Shown in pieces: positions 1-8,695 of a stretch of DNA of 64,000 nt. A program made the translations under genes and the position numbers. A model generated the notes under the pieces. The model saw nothing but the letters and a program-made list of their open reading frames with translations. It had not been told where the DNA came from and did not search any database. The DNA lies in NCBI GenBank assembly GCA_963795435.1, contig CAWCHV010000009.1, positions 372,001 through 436,000 of the forward strand, read 5' to 3'. This DNA is from JAFKFI01 sp963795435 (GTDB lineage: Bacteria > Pseudomonadota > Alphaproteobacteria > Acetobacterales > Acetobacteraceae). Every line of letters starts with the position of its first letter. Within the stretch, counting starts at the first letter, position 1.

Positions 1-63
1 CTTGATCACAGCTAAGTCTAGGGCGGTTCGCTGTTGCCCGGCCGTCGGTTTCGGAGAATGGGG

Positions 64-1143
64 ATGAACGGCTCCGGAATGCCGACCCGGAGGCGCGGGC
101 GCGGCGTCGGGTTGTGGATTGTCGTGCTCGTGCTGGCGCTGCTGGCGGGGCACACGCTGTACTGGCGCTGGGCCACCCAGCGGCTCGAACAGGGCTTTTT
201 GGCCTGGGCGGCGGATCGGCGGGCGCACGGCTGGGTGGTCCGGGCCGGCGAGCCGGAGCGCGGCGGCTGGCCGCTCGCCGCGGCCGTCAGCCTGCCGGGG
301 CTCCATGTCGAGGGCGGTCAGGCGGACATCCCCGGCGGGTTCGCCTGGAACGCCGAGCGCGTCCGTCTCTCGATCCGCCTGCTGCAACCCCGATTGCTCA
401 CGATCGCCGGCGAGGGGATGCAGCGTCTCCGGCTCGGCGAACTGCCGGAGATCCCCTATACCGCCGACCGTCTGCACGCCGAAATCCCGCTCGAGCCGGG
501 AGTTCCCGCGCACGTGGCGGATATCGCCGCGCGAGACCTGCGGGCCGGGATGCCGGCCGGCAAGGACGCGACAAGCGGGCTCACCATCGGGCTGCTGCAG
601 ATGCATGGCGAGTTCCGGCCGGCCGCGCCGCAGGGCGAGCCGGCGCTTGCCTTCACCACCAGCGCCGAGGCGATCGGCCTGCCGCCCGATCTGCGTTGGG
701 CCTTGGGCGGCCGGATCTCGTCGTTGTCGGTGGATGGGGCGTTGAACGGTCCGCTACCCCGCGTGCCTGGCTTCGCCCGCCGGGCCGCGGCCTGGCGCGA
801 CGGCGGGGGCAGTCTGGCGATCCAGCGCCTGGCGCTCGGCTGGGGTCCGCTCGGACTTTCGGGCAGCGCGACCGTGGCGCTGGACTCGCGCTTGCAGCCG
901 ATGGGGACGGGCGTCGCGCGGATCGTCGGCTACGCCGAGACGCTGGACGCGCTCGCCGCGTCCGGCGCCGTCACCCGGCAGGCCGCGATGGCGGCCAAGG
1001 CGCTCGCCGGCTTGATCGCCCGCACGCCGGAGGACGGCGGCAAGCCGGAGATCGAGGTGCCGCTCACCTTGCAGGACCGCACCCTGTCGATCCGTCAGAT
1101 CCCCCTCGCGCGCATTCCGGAGTTGATCTGGCCGCCGGAGTGA
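64..1143 (+). CDS. DUF2125 family membrane-anchored protein
   Basis: A predicted envelope protein of about 359 residues. One membrane-spanning segment lies near residues 15-30 after an Arg-rich cytoplasmic tail, followed by a long region typical of the alphaproteobacterial DUF2125 family, which has no established biochemical role. The ATG at 64 is preferred because GGAG at 52-55 sits 8 bases upstream; an ATG at 58 and a TTG at 34 are also in frame. It is followed by a leader/hairpin region and the ACT-domain gene on the same strand. The family assignment rests on overall composition and the N-terminal anchor pattern, so it is moderately secure. Confidence 0.75.
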   Translation: MNGSGMPTRRRGRGVGLWIVVLVLALLAGHTLYWRWATQRLEQGFLAWAADRRAHGWVVRAGEPERGGWPLAAAVSLPGLHVEGGQADIPGGFAWNAERVRLSIRLLQPRLLTIAGEGMQRLRLGELPEIPYTADRLHAEIPLEPGVPAHVADIAARDLRAGMPAGKDATSGLTIGLLQMHGEFRPAAPQGEPALAFTTSAEAIGLPPDLRWALGGRISSLSVDGALNGPLPRVPGFARRAAAWRDGGGSLAIQRLALGWGPLGLSGSATVALDSRLQPMGTGVARIVGYAETLDALAASGAVTRQAAMAAKALAGLIARTPEDGGKPEIEVPLTLQDRTLSIRQIPLARIPELIWPPE

Positions 1144-1185
1144 TTCCCCTTTCCGAGCGCAGCGGGGCGGCGCTATGCTGCGCGG

Positions 1186-1233
1186 ATGACCACCCGGACG
1201 AACATCACGCGAATTAGCGGCCCGGCTGCCTAG
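1186..1233 (+). promoter_or_regulatory. Putative Thr/Ile-rich leader peptide (attenuator)
   Basis: An open frame of 15 codons starting with ATG at 1186 and ending with TAG at 1231-1233 reads MTTRTNITRISGPAA. Four of its first eight residues are Thr and three of the first eleven are Ile or Asn. Its last codons run into a strong hairpin. Threonine is the precursor of isoleucine, and thr and ilv leaders in enterobacteria have this Thr/Ile bias. The downstream gene is an ACT-domain protein of the acetolactate-synthase small-subunit type, so ribosome-mediated attenuation is plausible. It remains inference: no clear antiterminator pairing was worked out. Confidence 0.45.
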
Positions 1234-1241
1234 CAGCCGGG
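1221..1241 (+). terminator. GC-rich hairpin overlapping the leader peptide stop
   Basis: A perfect 9-bp stem (CCCGGCTGC at 1221-1229 pairing with GCAGCCGGG at 1233-1241) closes a 3-base loop that contains the start of the leader stop codon. There is no long T tract after it, only TTTC near 1266, so it may be an attenuator stem or pause hairpin rather than a classical intrinsic terminator. Confidence 0.4.
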
Positions 1242-1288
1242 GCTTAGCCGCGCCTTCGCCTTCGCGTTTCGTCTGGAGTTCACTCCCA

Positions 1289-1573
1289 ATGTCCGATCTC
1301 AGTCCCTCGCCCTGCGAGGTTGCCGTTCGTTTCATGCTCGACGCCGATGCCTCGCCCGGCCTGCTGCCGCGTCTGCTGCAGCCCTTCGCCAAGCGCGACC
1401 TCACGCCCGACCGCATGTGGTCGCACCGCAGCGGCGGCGTGGTGCATGTCGAGATCGCACTGGAGGCGATGCCGGCGGAAATGGTGTCGCTGGTCGAGGG
1501 AAATCTTCGCCAGGTGGTCGGCGTGCACGGCCTGACACAGGTGCGGCCGGCCGCGCTGTCGCGCGTCGCGTGA
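1289..1573 (+). CDS. ACT-domain protein, acetolactate synthase small-subunit-like (IlvM type)
   Basis: A 94-residue protein consisting of one ACT-like fold: a beta strand (VAVRFMLDADA), a helix after SPGLLPRLLQPFAKRD, and a second strand rich in Val/His. The size matches IlvM (about 87 residues) rather than the longer IlvN/IlvH. ACT domains of this type bind branched-chain amino acids and regulate a catalytic subunit, but no large AHAS subunit is encoded nearby. The putative Thr/Ile leader peptide directly upstream supports a link to isoleucine or threonine metabolism. A free-standing ACT regulator is the alternative. Confidence 0.6.
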   Translation: MSDLSPSPCEVAVRFMLDADASPGLLPRLLQPFAKRDLTPDRMWSHRSGGVVHVEIALEAMPAEMVSLVEGNLRQVVGVHGLTQVRPAALSRVA

Positions 1574-1686
1574 CCTCTCGGCCACGGCGCACCGCCTTGT
1601 CATCCTCCGCTGCTTGGCAAGCACGAGCGGACCTGCGTACGGTGGCGTGAGCGGCACCAGCCGCGGTCACGTTCGGGACGCTCCGC

Positions 1687-3106
1687 ATGGGTCACGGCAT
1701 CACCGCGCTGCTTCTTGCACGGGCGCAGTTCGCCTTCACCCTCGGCTTCCATATCGTGCTGCCGGCGTTCTCGATCGGCCTGGCGAGCTACCTGATGGTG
1801 CTGGAGGCTCTGTGGTTGCGCACCGGTCGTCAGGTCTACCTCGACGTGTTCCAGGTACTGGCTGAAGATCTTCGCCATCAGCTTCGCGATGGGCGTCGTC
1901 TCCGGCGTGGTCATGTCCTACCAGTTCGGCACCAACTGGGCGGTGTTCTCGGACAAGGCCGGCCCGGTGATCGGCCCGCTGATGGGATACGAGGTGCTGA
2001 CCGCGTTTTTCCTGGAAGCGGGGTTCCTGGGGGTGATGCTGTTCGGCATGAACCGGGTGCCGCGCGCGATCCATTTCCTCGCTAGCTGTCTGGTGGCGGT
2101 GGGCAGCCTGATGAGCGCGTTCTGGATCCTCGCGGCGAATTCCTGGATGCAGACGCCGCAGGGCTTCACCCGCACCCCGGACGGCCGCTTCGTGCCGGCC
2201 GATTGGTGGGCGGTCATCTTCAACCCGTCCTTCCCCTACCGCCTGGTCCACATGGTGATCGCGTCCTATCTCACCGTCGCCTTCGTGGTCGGCGCGGTCG
2301 GCGCATATCATCTGCTGCGCGATCGGCAGAACGTCGCGGCGCGCACGATGTTCTCGATGGCAATGTGGATGGCGGTGATTGTCGCGCCCATCCAGATCTA
2401 CGTCGGTGACGCGCATGGCCTGAACACGCTCGAATTCCAGCCGGCCAAGATCGCGGCGATCGAGGGCGATTTCACCTCCGTGCCAGGCCAGCCGCTGATC
2501 CTGTTCGGCTGGCCCAACATGCGGACCGAGACCACCGACTACGAGGTCTCGGTCCCGCACCTCGGCGCGCTGGTGCTGACCCACACCTGGGACGGCTCGA
2601 TCAAGGGGCTCAAGGATTTCCCGCCGCAGGACCGCCCGTATTCGCCGGTGGTGTTCTTCGCGTTCCGCGTCATGGTGGGCCTTGGCCTGCTGATGGCGGC
2701 GGCGGGCATCGCCGGCCTTGTGCAGCGCATCCGCGGACGCCTCTACGACACGCGCTGGCTGCTGCGGACCATCGTGGTGATGGGGCCGGCGGGCTTCCTC
2801 GCACTCCTGGCGGGCTGGACCGTCACCGAGGTCGGGCGGCAGCCCTTCACGGTCTATGGCCTGCTGCGCACCGCCGACAGCGTCTCGCCGATCGACCTGC
2901 CGGGCGTCGCGACCTCGATCGCCGCCTTCGCGGTGGTGTATTTCATCGTGTTCGGCGCCGGCCTCGTGTTCCTGCTGCGGCTGATGCGCCGCGCGCCGAC
3001 CGTGGGCGAGAGCGGGCCGCCCAAAGGCATCCCGGTTCGCAGCGCCGGTATCACGCCGGCGCCCGCGCTGGACGAGACCCACCCCGAGCATCCGGTGACG
3101 TCATGA
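1687..3106 (+). pseudogene. cioA: Cyanide-insensitive (bd-type) quinol oxidase subunit I, single-base frameshift
   Basis: Subunit I of a cytochrome bd quinol oxidase of the CioA type, about 472 residues if the frame is restored. The first 56 codons (1687-1854) carry the N-terminal heme b595 ligand region (LARAQFAFTLGFHIVLP). The rest (from 1856) carries the heme b558 His region (YRLVHMVIASY) and the hallmark GWTVTEVGRQPF. The two halves are in different frames: CAG-G-TAC-TGG at 1852-1861 has one surplus G at 1854/1855, and removing it gives the expected FQYWLKIFA. The short Q-loop length fits CIO rather than E. coli CydA. cioB overlaps the stop codon. Either the G is a sequence error or the oxidase is inactive. 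Confidence 0.85.
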
Positions 3107-4110
3107 TCGACCTGCCGACGATCTGGGCCGCCATCATCGCCATCGCGGTGCTCGCCTACGTGCTGCTCGACGGGTTCGATCTCGGGCTCGGCCTGTTGTT
3201 CGCCGTCGAGCGGCAGGAGGAGGACCGGGACGTGATGGTCAACACCATCGCCCCCGTGTGGGACGGCAACGAGACCTGGCTGGTAATGGGCGGCGGCGGG
3301 TTGTTCGCGGTGTTCCCGCTGGCCTACGCGGTCATCATGCCGGCGCTGTATCCGACCATCATCGCCATGCTGCTCGGCCTCGTGTTCCGTGGCGTGGCGT
3401 TCGAGTTCCGCTTCCGTGCGATCACCGAGCGCGGGCGCGTCTGGTGGGACCGCGCCTTTCTCCTGGGGTCGCTGGTCGCGACGGTCGCGCAGGGGCTCAC
3501 CCTGGGCGGCTTGCTGCAAGGCATTCGGGTCGTGGATCGCGCCTATGCCGGCGGCTGGTTCGACTGGCTCACCCCGTTCAGCGTGCTGTGCGGCGTGGCG
3601 CTGGTGATCGGTTACTCGCTGCAAGCCTCGTGCTGGCTGATCTGGCGCACCGAGGGCGCGCTGCAGCGCCGCGCCCGCGCGCGCGCCCGGGGGCTGGCGA
3701 TCGCCATGCTGGCGCTGATCGTCGCGGTGAGCATCTGGACCCCGCTGCTCTCCACGCACTTCGCCGACCGCTGGTTCGCCTGGCCCAACATCCTGCTGCT
3801 GAGCCCGGTGCCGGTGCTGGTGGCGCTGGTCGGCTGGGGCTTCTGGACCGGCCTCGCGCGCCAGCATCATCTCACGCCGTTCCTCTGCGCGCAGGCGTGG
3901 TTCGTGCTGTGCTACGCCGGGCTCGGCATCAGCATCTGGCCGATGATGGTGCCGCCCTCGATCACGGTGCATCAGGCCGCCGCCCCGCCCGAGAGCCAGC
4001 TGTTCCTCCTGGTCGGCGCGGTGATCCTGATCCCGATCATCCTGACCTACACCGGCTTCGCCTATTGGGTGTTCCGCGGCAAGGTGAAGCCGGGCGCGCA
4101 CTATCACTGA
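3103..4110 (+). CDS. cioB: Cyanide-insensitive (bd-type) quinol oxidase subunit II
   Basis: Subunit II of the bd/CIO quinol oxidase, 335 residues with about eight hydrophobic segments. The N-terminus has the family signature LLDGFDLGLGLLF, and WDGNETWLV and FRGVAFEFRFR follow at the expected places. The ATG at 3103 overlaps the cioA stop (ATGA), so translation is coupled to cioA. It is intact, unlike the subunit I gene. No cydX-like micropeptide was found after it, which is usual for CIO-type operons. The oxidase moves electrons from quinol to oxygen in the inner membrane without proton pumping. Confidence 0.92.
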   Translation: MIDLPTIWAAIIAIAVLAYVLLDGFDLGLGLLFAVERQEEDRDVMVNTIAPVWDGNETWLVMGGGGLFAVFPLAYAVIMPALYPTIIAMLLGLVFRGVAFEFRFRAITERGRVWWDRAFLLGSLVATVAQGLTLGGLLQGIRVVDRAYAGGWFDWLTPFSVLCGVALVIGYSLQASCWLIWRTEGALQRRARARARGLAIAMLALIVAVSIWTPLLSTHFADRWFAWPNILLLSPVPVLVALVGWGFWTGLARQHHLTPFLCAQAWFVLCYAGLGISIWPMMVPPSITVHQAAAPPESQLFLLVGAVILIPIILTYTGFAYWVFRGKVKPGAHYH

Positions 4111-4129
4111 CCGCGATGGGAGTTCGCCG

Positions 4130-5767
4130 ATGCGGCGGATCGCGACACCGGTACTGATCGCGGGTGGCGGCCCGGTCGGGTTGTCGCTCGCGATGGACCT
4201 CGCCTGGCGCGGCATCGAGACGCTGGTGCTGGAGACGCGGGCGGAGGGCGAGCCGCCGAGCGTCAAGTGCAATCACGTCGGCGCCCGCACGATGGAGATT
4301 TTCCGCCGGCTTGGCGTGGTCCGGAAGGTGCGCGACGCGGGACTGCCGGCCGACTATCCAAACGACATCGCCTTCCGGACCACGACGACGGGGAGGGAGC
4401 TGTCGCGCATCCCGATCCCCTGCCGCGCCGACCGCTACACCGCGACCGGGGGGCCGGATACGTGGTGGCCGACGCCCGAGCCGCCGCACCGGATCAACCA
4501 GATCTATCTCGAGCCGGTGCTGTTCGCGCACGCCGTCGCGATGCCGGGCGTGCGCGTGCTGAACCGTGTGCAAGTGGTGGATTTCGCGCAAGACGAGAAC
4601 GGCGTGACCGCGACCGCGGAAGACCTCGATGGCGGCGAGCCGCTGACGATTGCCGCGCGCTACATGGTCGGCTGCGACGGCGCCCATTCCACGGTGCGCC
4701 GCAAGATCGGGGCCACGCTCGCCGGCGACGCGCATCTGGAGCAGCGGCAGTCCACCTTCATCCGCGCCCCGGCCCTGACGCCGATGATCCCAACGAAGCC
4801 CGCATGGGCCAACACGTCGCTCAACCCGCGCCGCAGCGCCAACATGTTCGCGATCGACGGGCGCGAGACCTGGCTGGTCCACAATTACATGCGTCCGGGC
4901 GAGACCTTCGACAGCGTGGATCGCGACTGGTGCATTCGCCAGATCCTCGGCGTCGGCCCATCATTCCCGTACGAGATCATCACCAAGGAAGATTGGACGG
5001 CGCGGCGCATGATCGCCGACAAGTTCCGCGACCGCCGCGTGTTCCTGTGCGGCGACGCGGCGCATATCTGGGTGCCGAACGCGGGCTACGGCATGAATGC
5101 GGGGATCGCGGACGCGATGAACCTCGGCTGGATGCTGGCAGGCGTGCTGAAAGGCTGGGCCGACCCGGCGATTCTGTCGGCCTACGAAACCGAGCGGATG
5201 CCGATTACCGAACAGGTTTCGCATTACGCGATGGACATTTCGATCAACCTCGCCCGGCAGCGCAGCGCGATTCCCGCCAACATCGAGGAGGACGGGCCGG
5301 AAGGCGATGCCGCGCGCGCACGCATCGGCCAGGAGGCGTACGACATCAATGTCGGTCAGTTCTGCGCCGGCGGGCTGAATTTCGGCTATTTTTACCCGTC
5401 ATCGTTGATCATCGCCTATGACGGCGAGGCGGCGCCTGGGTATGACATCTACAATTTTACCCAATCGACCGTGCCCGGTTGCCGCACCCCGCATGTCTGG
5501 CTGCGCGACGGACGCTCGCTGTTCGACGCGATCGGCGCGGATTTCACGCTGTTGCGCTTTGATCGGGCGCTGGACGTGAGCGGATTTCTGCGCGCCGCGG
5601 CACAACGCGGCGTGCCGGTCGCCGTGCTCGATGTGGACACGGATGAAACCATCTATCCGGAGAAGCTGGTGCTCTCGCGCCCGGATCAGCACGTCGCGTG
5701 GCGTGGGAATGCGGCGCCGAGTGACCCGCTCAAGCTCATCGACCAGGTACGCGGCGCGCGCGGCTGA
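4130..5767 (+). CDS. FAD-dependent aromatic monooxygenase (PheA/TfdB family)
   Basis: A 545-residue class A flavin hydroxylase. The N-terminal Rossmann motif GGGPVG is at residues 12-17, the conserved VGCDGAHSTVR at about 180, and the second FAD motif GDAAHIWVPNAGYGMN starts at about 308. A C-terminal thioredoxin-like domain follows, as in phenol and 2,4-dichlorophenol hydroxylases. Members use NAD(P)H and oxygen to hydroxylate aromatic rings; the actual substrate cannot be read from the sequence. It lies 19 bases after cioB. No ring-cleavage genes are adjacent, so a complete catabolic operon is not apparent here. A palindromic terminator-like repeat follows. Confidence 0.85.
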   Translation: MRRIATPVLIAGGGPVGLSLAMDLAWRGIETLVLETRAEGEPPSVKCNHVGARTMEIFRRLGVVRKVRDAGLPADYPNDIAFRTTTTGRELSRIPIPCRADRYTATGGPDTWWPTPEPPHRINQIYLEPVLFAHAVAMPGVRVLNRVQVVDFAQDENGVTATAEDLDGGEPLTIAARYMVGCDGAHSTVRRKIGATLAGDAHLEQRQSTFIRAPALTPMIPTKPAWANTSLNPRRSANMFAIDGRETWLVHNYMRPGETFDSVDRDWCIRQILGVGPSFPYEIITKEDWTARRMIADKFRDRRVFLCGDAAHIWVPNAGYGMNAGIADAMNLGWMLAGVLKGWADPAILSAYETERMPITEQVSHYAMDISINLARQRSAIPANIEEDGPEGDAARARIGQEAYDINVGQFCAGGLNFGYFYPSSLIIAYDGEAAPGYDIYNFTQSTVPGCRTPHVWLRDGRSLFDAIGADFTLLRFDRALDVSGFLRAAAQRGVPVAVLDVDTDETIYPEKLVLSRPDQHVAWRGNAAPSDPLKLIDQVRGARG

Positions 5768-5768
5768 A

Positions 5769-5859
5769 CCCCTCACCCAACCCTCTCCCCTAAGCCTTAG
5801 GGGAGAGGGCTTTTTCTTCTCCCTCTCCCCTTCTCAGGGGAGAGGGCCGGGGTGAGGGG
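5769..5859. repeat. Nested palindromic repeat (REP-like) acting as a possible bidirectional terminator
   Basis: A 10-bp outer stem (CCCCTCACCC at 5769-5778 with GGGTGAGGGG at 5850-5859) encloses two hairpins. The first has a 14-bp perfect stem (5781-5794 with 5796-5809) followed by TTTTT at 5811-5815. The second pairs CCCTCTCCCC at 5821-5830 with GGGGAGAGGG at 5837-5846. It lies between convergent genes. Related sequences occur near 37050 and 62634, so it is a dispersed element. Confidence 0.8.
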
Positions 5860-5876
5860 AGGCGCGCACGGGTGGA

Positions 5877-7220
5877 CTATCCGTCGCGCAATGCCGTCTC
5901 CACCGCCGCCGCGATGGCGAACAGCCGAGCGTCCCCCGACGTCTCGCCCATCAGCATCAACCCGACTGGCGCCTCGCCCGGTCGATGGCAGGGCAGGCTG
6001 ATCGCGCAGCGGTCGAGGAAATTGCCGAACGCGGTGTTGCGCAGCAGGAGCAGATTGATCCGGTTGTACTCGCGCTCGTCATCGAGTTCCGCGACGCGCG
6101 GCGGAACCAGCGGGCAGGTGGGCATGAGCAGCGCGTCGAAGCCGCCCGTCGCACGGTCGAACTCCGCCACGAGCCGGCGACGGGCCGCGAGCAGCTCGAC
6201 ATAATCCGTGCCGCTCTGTGCCTCGCCGCGCGCGATCCGCACACGGATACGCGGATCGTACAACGCGCCCTTTTCGGCCAGCAGATCGCGATGCCAGGCG
6301 AACGCCTCGGCCGAGGCAAAGCCGCCCTTCGCGTTGACGGTCGAGATCGCGTCGAACGCCGGGAACCGCGCCGGCACGATCCGCGCTCCCCCTTTGGACA
6401 GGCGAGAGACGGCGCGCTCGAAGCTCGCCGCAACCGTCGCGTCCATCCCGTCGAGCACGACATTTTGCGGCACCGCGAGCCGCAGGCCCGACAGCGACGC
6501 CGCCGCGAGCCGCGCGGGCGGCTCGCCGGCGAGCACGGCGTCGAGGATCGCGCAGCATTCCACCGTCGGCGCCAGCGGCCCGACCGAGTCAAGGCTCGGC
6601 GCCAGCGGCAGCACGCCCGCGATCGGCACCCGCCGCGCGGTCGGCTTGTAGCCCGTGACGCCGCACAGCGCCGCGGGGATGCGGCACGATCCGCCGGTGT
6701 CGGTGCCGAGTGCGCCGAGCGCCATCCCGTCGGCGACCGAGACCGCCGCACCCGACGAGCTGCCGCCCGGGATGCGAGCGGACGCGCGGTCCCACGGGCT
6801 GAGGGGCGTGGCGTGATGCGGGTTGATGCCGAGGCCGGAGAAGGCGAACTCCGTCATGTTGGTCCGCCCAACCGGCACGAACCCGGCGGCCAGCATCCGC
6901 GCGACCACCGGCGCGTGGGCGGCGGCGGGCGCCGCGTCATCCAGGGCGCGCGAACCGGCGCGCGTGACCTCGCCCGCGACGTCGAACAGGTCCTTCAGGC
7001 TGATGGGAATCCCGGCGTAGCGGCCCGGCGCGCGCCCCACCCGGCGCAGCGCGTCCATCGCGTCGGCCGACGCGCGCGCCTGGTCGGCGTAGACGGTGAT
7101 GAACACACGGCCGCCCTCGCCGGCCGGATCGGCGATGCGCGCGAGGGATTGCTCAACCAGCTCGCGCGCCGTGACATGGCCGGCCTCGAGGGCGTCGGCG
7201 CAATCCTGGATCGTCTGCAT
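5877..7220 (-). CDS. Amidase signature family hydrolase
   Basis: A 447-residue amidase-signature enzyme that hydrolyses a carboxamide bond. All three catalytic residues are visible: Lys76 in SLKDLFDV, the cis-Ser in GGSSSG (residues 152-157) and the nucleophile Ser178 in DTGGSCRIPA, with the normal 24-residue spacing between the two serines. The length and the C-terminal fold fit the amidase/AtzF/GatA superfamily. GatA itself is unlikely because no gatC or gatB is next to it. It converges on the flavin monooxygenase across a terminator-like repeat and is divergent from the uronate dehydrogenase gene. The substrate is unknown. Confidence 0.85.
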   Translation of the reverse strand: MQTIQDCADALEAGHVTARELVEQSLARIADPAGEGGRVFITVYADQARASADAMDALRRVGRAPGRYAGIPISLKDLFDVAGEVTRAGSRALDDAAPAAAHAPVVARMLAAGFVPVGRTNMTEFAFSGLGINPHHATPLSPWDRASARIPGGSSSGAAVSVADGMALGALGTDTGGSCRIPAALCGVTGYKPTARRVPIAGVLPLAPSLDSVGPLAPTVECCAILDAVLAGEPPARLAAASLSGLRLAVPQNVVLDGMDATVAASFERAVSRLSKGGARIVPARFPAFDAISTVNAKGGFASAEAFAWHRDLLAEKGALYDPRIRVRIARGEAQSGTDYVELLAARRRLVAEFDRATGGFDALLMPTCPLVPPRVAELDDEREYNRINLLLLRNTAFGNFLDRCAISLPCHRPGEAPVGLMLMGETSGDARLFAIAAAVETALRDG

Positions 7221-7294
7221 GGCGCGAGCCTGCCGCGCGATCCGGCGGGACGCAAGCTGGTGGTATAAGCGCCGATCACGACGGAGGAACGCCG

Positions 7295-8113
7295 ATGCCG
7301 ACCATTCCGGAAAAACCCGTGCTGCTCACCGGCGCGTCGGGCGCGCTCGGCCGCCAGCTGGCGCGTGCGCTCGCCGCCGAGGGCTGGACCCTGCGGCTGA
7401 CAGACATCGCGCCGTTCCCCAATGCGCTGCCGGCCAAGGCGAGTTTCACCAAGGCGGACCTCAACGACGGCGTGGCGATCCTGCGGCTCGCCGAGGGCTG
7501 CGGCGCGATCCTGCATTTCGGCGGCGTCTCGGTGGAGCGGCCGTTCGAGGAAGTGCTCGGCCCGAACATCCGCGGCCTGTACCACGTCTACGAGGCGGCA
7601 AGGCGTGAGGGGGCGCGAGTGGTGTTCGCCTCCTCCAACCACTCGATCGGCTTTCACGAGCGCAGCGAGACGATCGATGCCGACTGCCAGTTCCTGCCCG
7701 ACAGCTACTACGGATTATCGAAGGCGTATGGCGAGCTGATGGGACGGCTCTACTGGTTCAAGCACGGCGTCGAGAGCGTGTTCGTCCGCATCGGCTCCTG
7801 CTTCCCCGAGCCGGTCGATGCGCGGATGCTCGCCACCTGGCTCTCCTACGCCGACCTCGCGCGACTGATGGTGCGATGTGTGCTCACGGAGAAGGTCGGT
7901 CTATCGGTGATCTGGGGTGCCTCGAACAACGCGCGCATGACTTGGTGGCGCGACGACGCGCGCGGCGCGCTCGGTTGGGCGCCGCGGGACAGCGCCGATC
8001 CGTTCGCCGGACAGCTCGCCGGCAAGGTGAGCGACAGCCCGGTCGCCGAGCGCTACCAGGGCGGCGGCTTCACCGCGATGGAGTACTCGCGCGACAGCCG
8101 CTCAAAAAGATGA
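7295..8113 (+). CDS. NAD-dependent uronate dehydrogenase-like protein
   Basis: A 272-residue extended-type short-chain dehydrogenase that resembles uronate dehydrogenase (Udh), which oxidises galacturonate or glucuronate to aldarolactones. Visible features are the NAD motif TGASGALG near residue 10-18, FASSNHSIGF, the active-site YYGLSKAYGE, and RIGSCFPEP, all characteristic of Udh. It diverges from the amidase gene, with about 75 bases between them. The last 12 bases overlap the end of the convergent exported-protein gene. No other hexuronate catabolic gene was seen in the window. Confidence 0.8.
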   Translation: MPTIPEKPVLLTGASGALGRQLARALAAEGWTLRLTDIAPFPNALPAKASFTKADLNDGVAILRLAEGCGAILHFGGVSVERPFEEVLGPNIRGLYHVYEAARREGARVVFASSNHSIGFHERSETIDADCQFLPDSYYGLSKAYGELMGRLYWFKHGVESVFVRIGSCFPEPVDARMLATWLSYADLARLMVRCVLTEKVGLSVIWGASNNARMTWWRDDARGALGWAPRDSADPFAGQLAGKVSDSPVAERYQGGGFTAMEYSRDSRSKR

Positions 8114-8695
8114 CCGATCGACCCGCTTGCCGGCCGATCGCCCGATAAGCGTGCCGATGTCGTAGGCGAGCTGCTGTTCGTTGCTTGTCCGCACCTGGCA
8201 TTGGATCGTGGCGATCCACAGCGGCAGCCCGGTCGCCGCGTCGCGCAGATCGGCGCGCAGCATCAGGGTCCGCGGGCCCGGGCTGGGCGCGGCGCCGAAG
8301 CGCGGCATCCCCGGCTGCTCCATCGGGACGCCGCCCGACATGCCGCCCCATTCGCTCTGCGCGCCCCACTGGTCGTAGCTGTTGCGCGTCCGCCCATATC
8401 CGCCGCCACCGCCGCCGGACAGGGTGTAGGAGACGCTGAGGCGCACGTTGCCGGATCCGGCGGTCGTCATCCCCCCGTCGTTCATCCCTCTCGTCAGCGC
8501 CTGTGACAGCCGCATGTTGCGCGGCGAGTTGTCGAGCACGTCCAACGCCGCCACGGCGGGTTGCGGCAATGGCCTCAGCGCGGCGGCGGAATACTGGCCG
8601 CTGCAACTGCTCATCGCCCACGCGCCGGACGGGCCGATCGCCGCGAGACAGAGCGCGATGGCCGCGAGGCCGCGATTGAGTGTCGTGTCGATCAT
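8102..8695 (-). CDS. Predicted exported protein of unknown function
   Basis: About 197 residues beginning with a clear signal peptide (hydrophobic run after NRGL, cleavage expected after GAWA). The mature part has a Gly-rich stretch (residues about 105-112) and a C-terminal segment resembling envelope proteins that assemble as beta-sandwiches, but no family was recognised with confidence. The ATG at 8695 overlaps the stop codon of the upstream lipoprotein gene (TGATG), so the two are translationally coupled. It is the third gene of an aminotransferase-lipoprotein-exported-protein operon. Its end overlaps the end of the uronate dehydrogenase gene on the other strand. Confidence 0.65.
   Translation of the reverse strand: MIDTTLNRGLAAIALCLAAIGPSGAWAMSSCSGQYSAAALRPLPQPAVAALDVLDNSPRNMRLSQALTRGMNDGGMTTAGSGNVRLSVSYTLSGGGGGGYGRTRNSYDQWGAQSEWGGMSGGVPMEQPGMPRFGAAPSPGPRTLMLRADLRDAATGLPLWIATIQCQVRTSNEQQLAYDIGTLIGRSAGKRVDRSSF

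Noticed and set aside
1736..3091. Long open frame opposite cioA
   Set aside because: It is antisense to a strongly conserved oxidase, has His/Asp/Arg-rich low-complexity composition and no start signal or family motif. It is a GC-driven shadow.
3103..4129. A cydX/cioX micropeptide after cioB
   Set aside because: Only 19 bases separate cioB from the monooxygenase, with no small open frame that has a hydrophobic helix.
5769..5859. CRISPR-like repeat
   Set aside because: The units are palindromes with no spacers of regular length, and there are no cas genes in the window.
5985..7268. Plus-strand open frame opposite the amidase
   Set aside because: The amidase catalytic triad is intact on the minus strand, so the opposite frame is a by-product of GC-rich codons.
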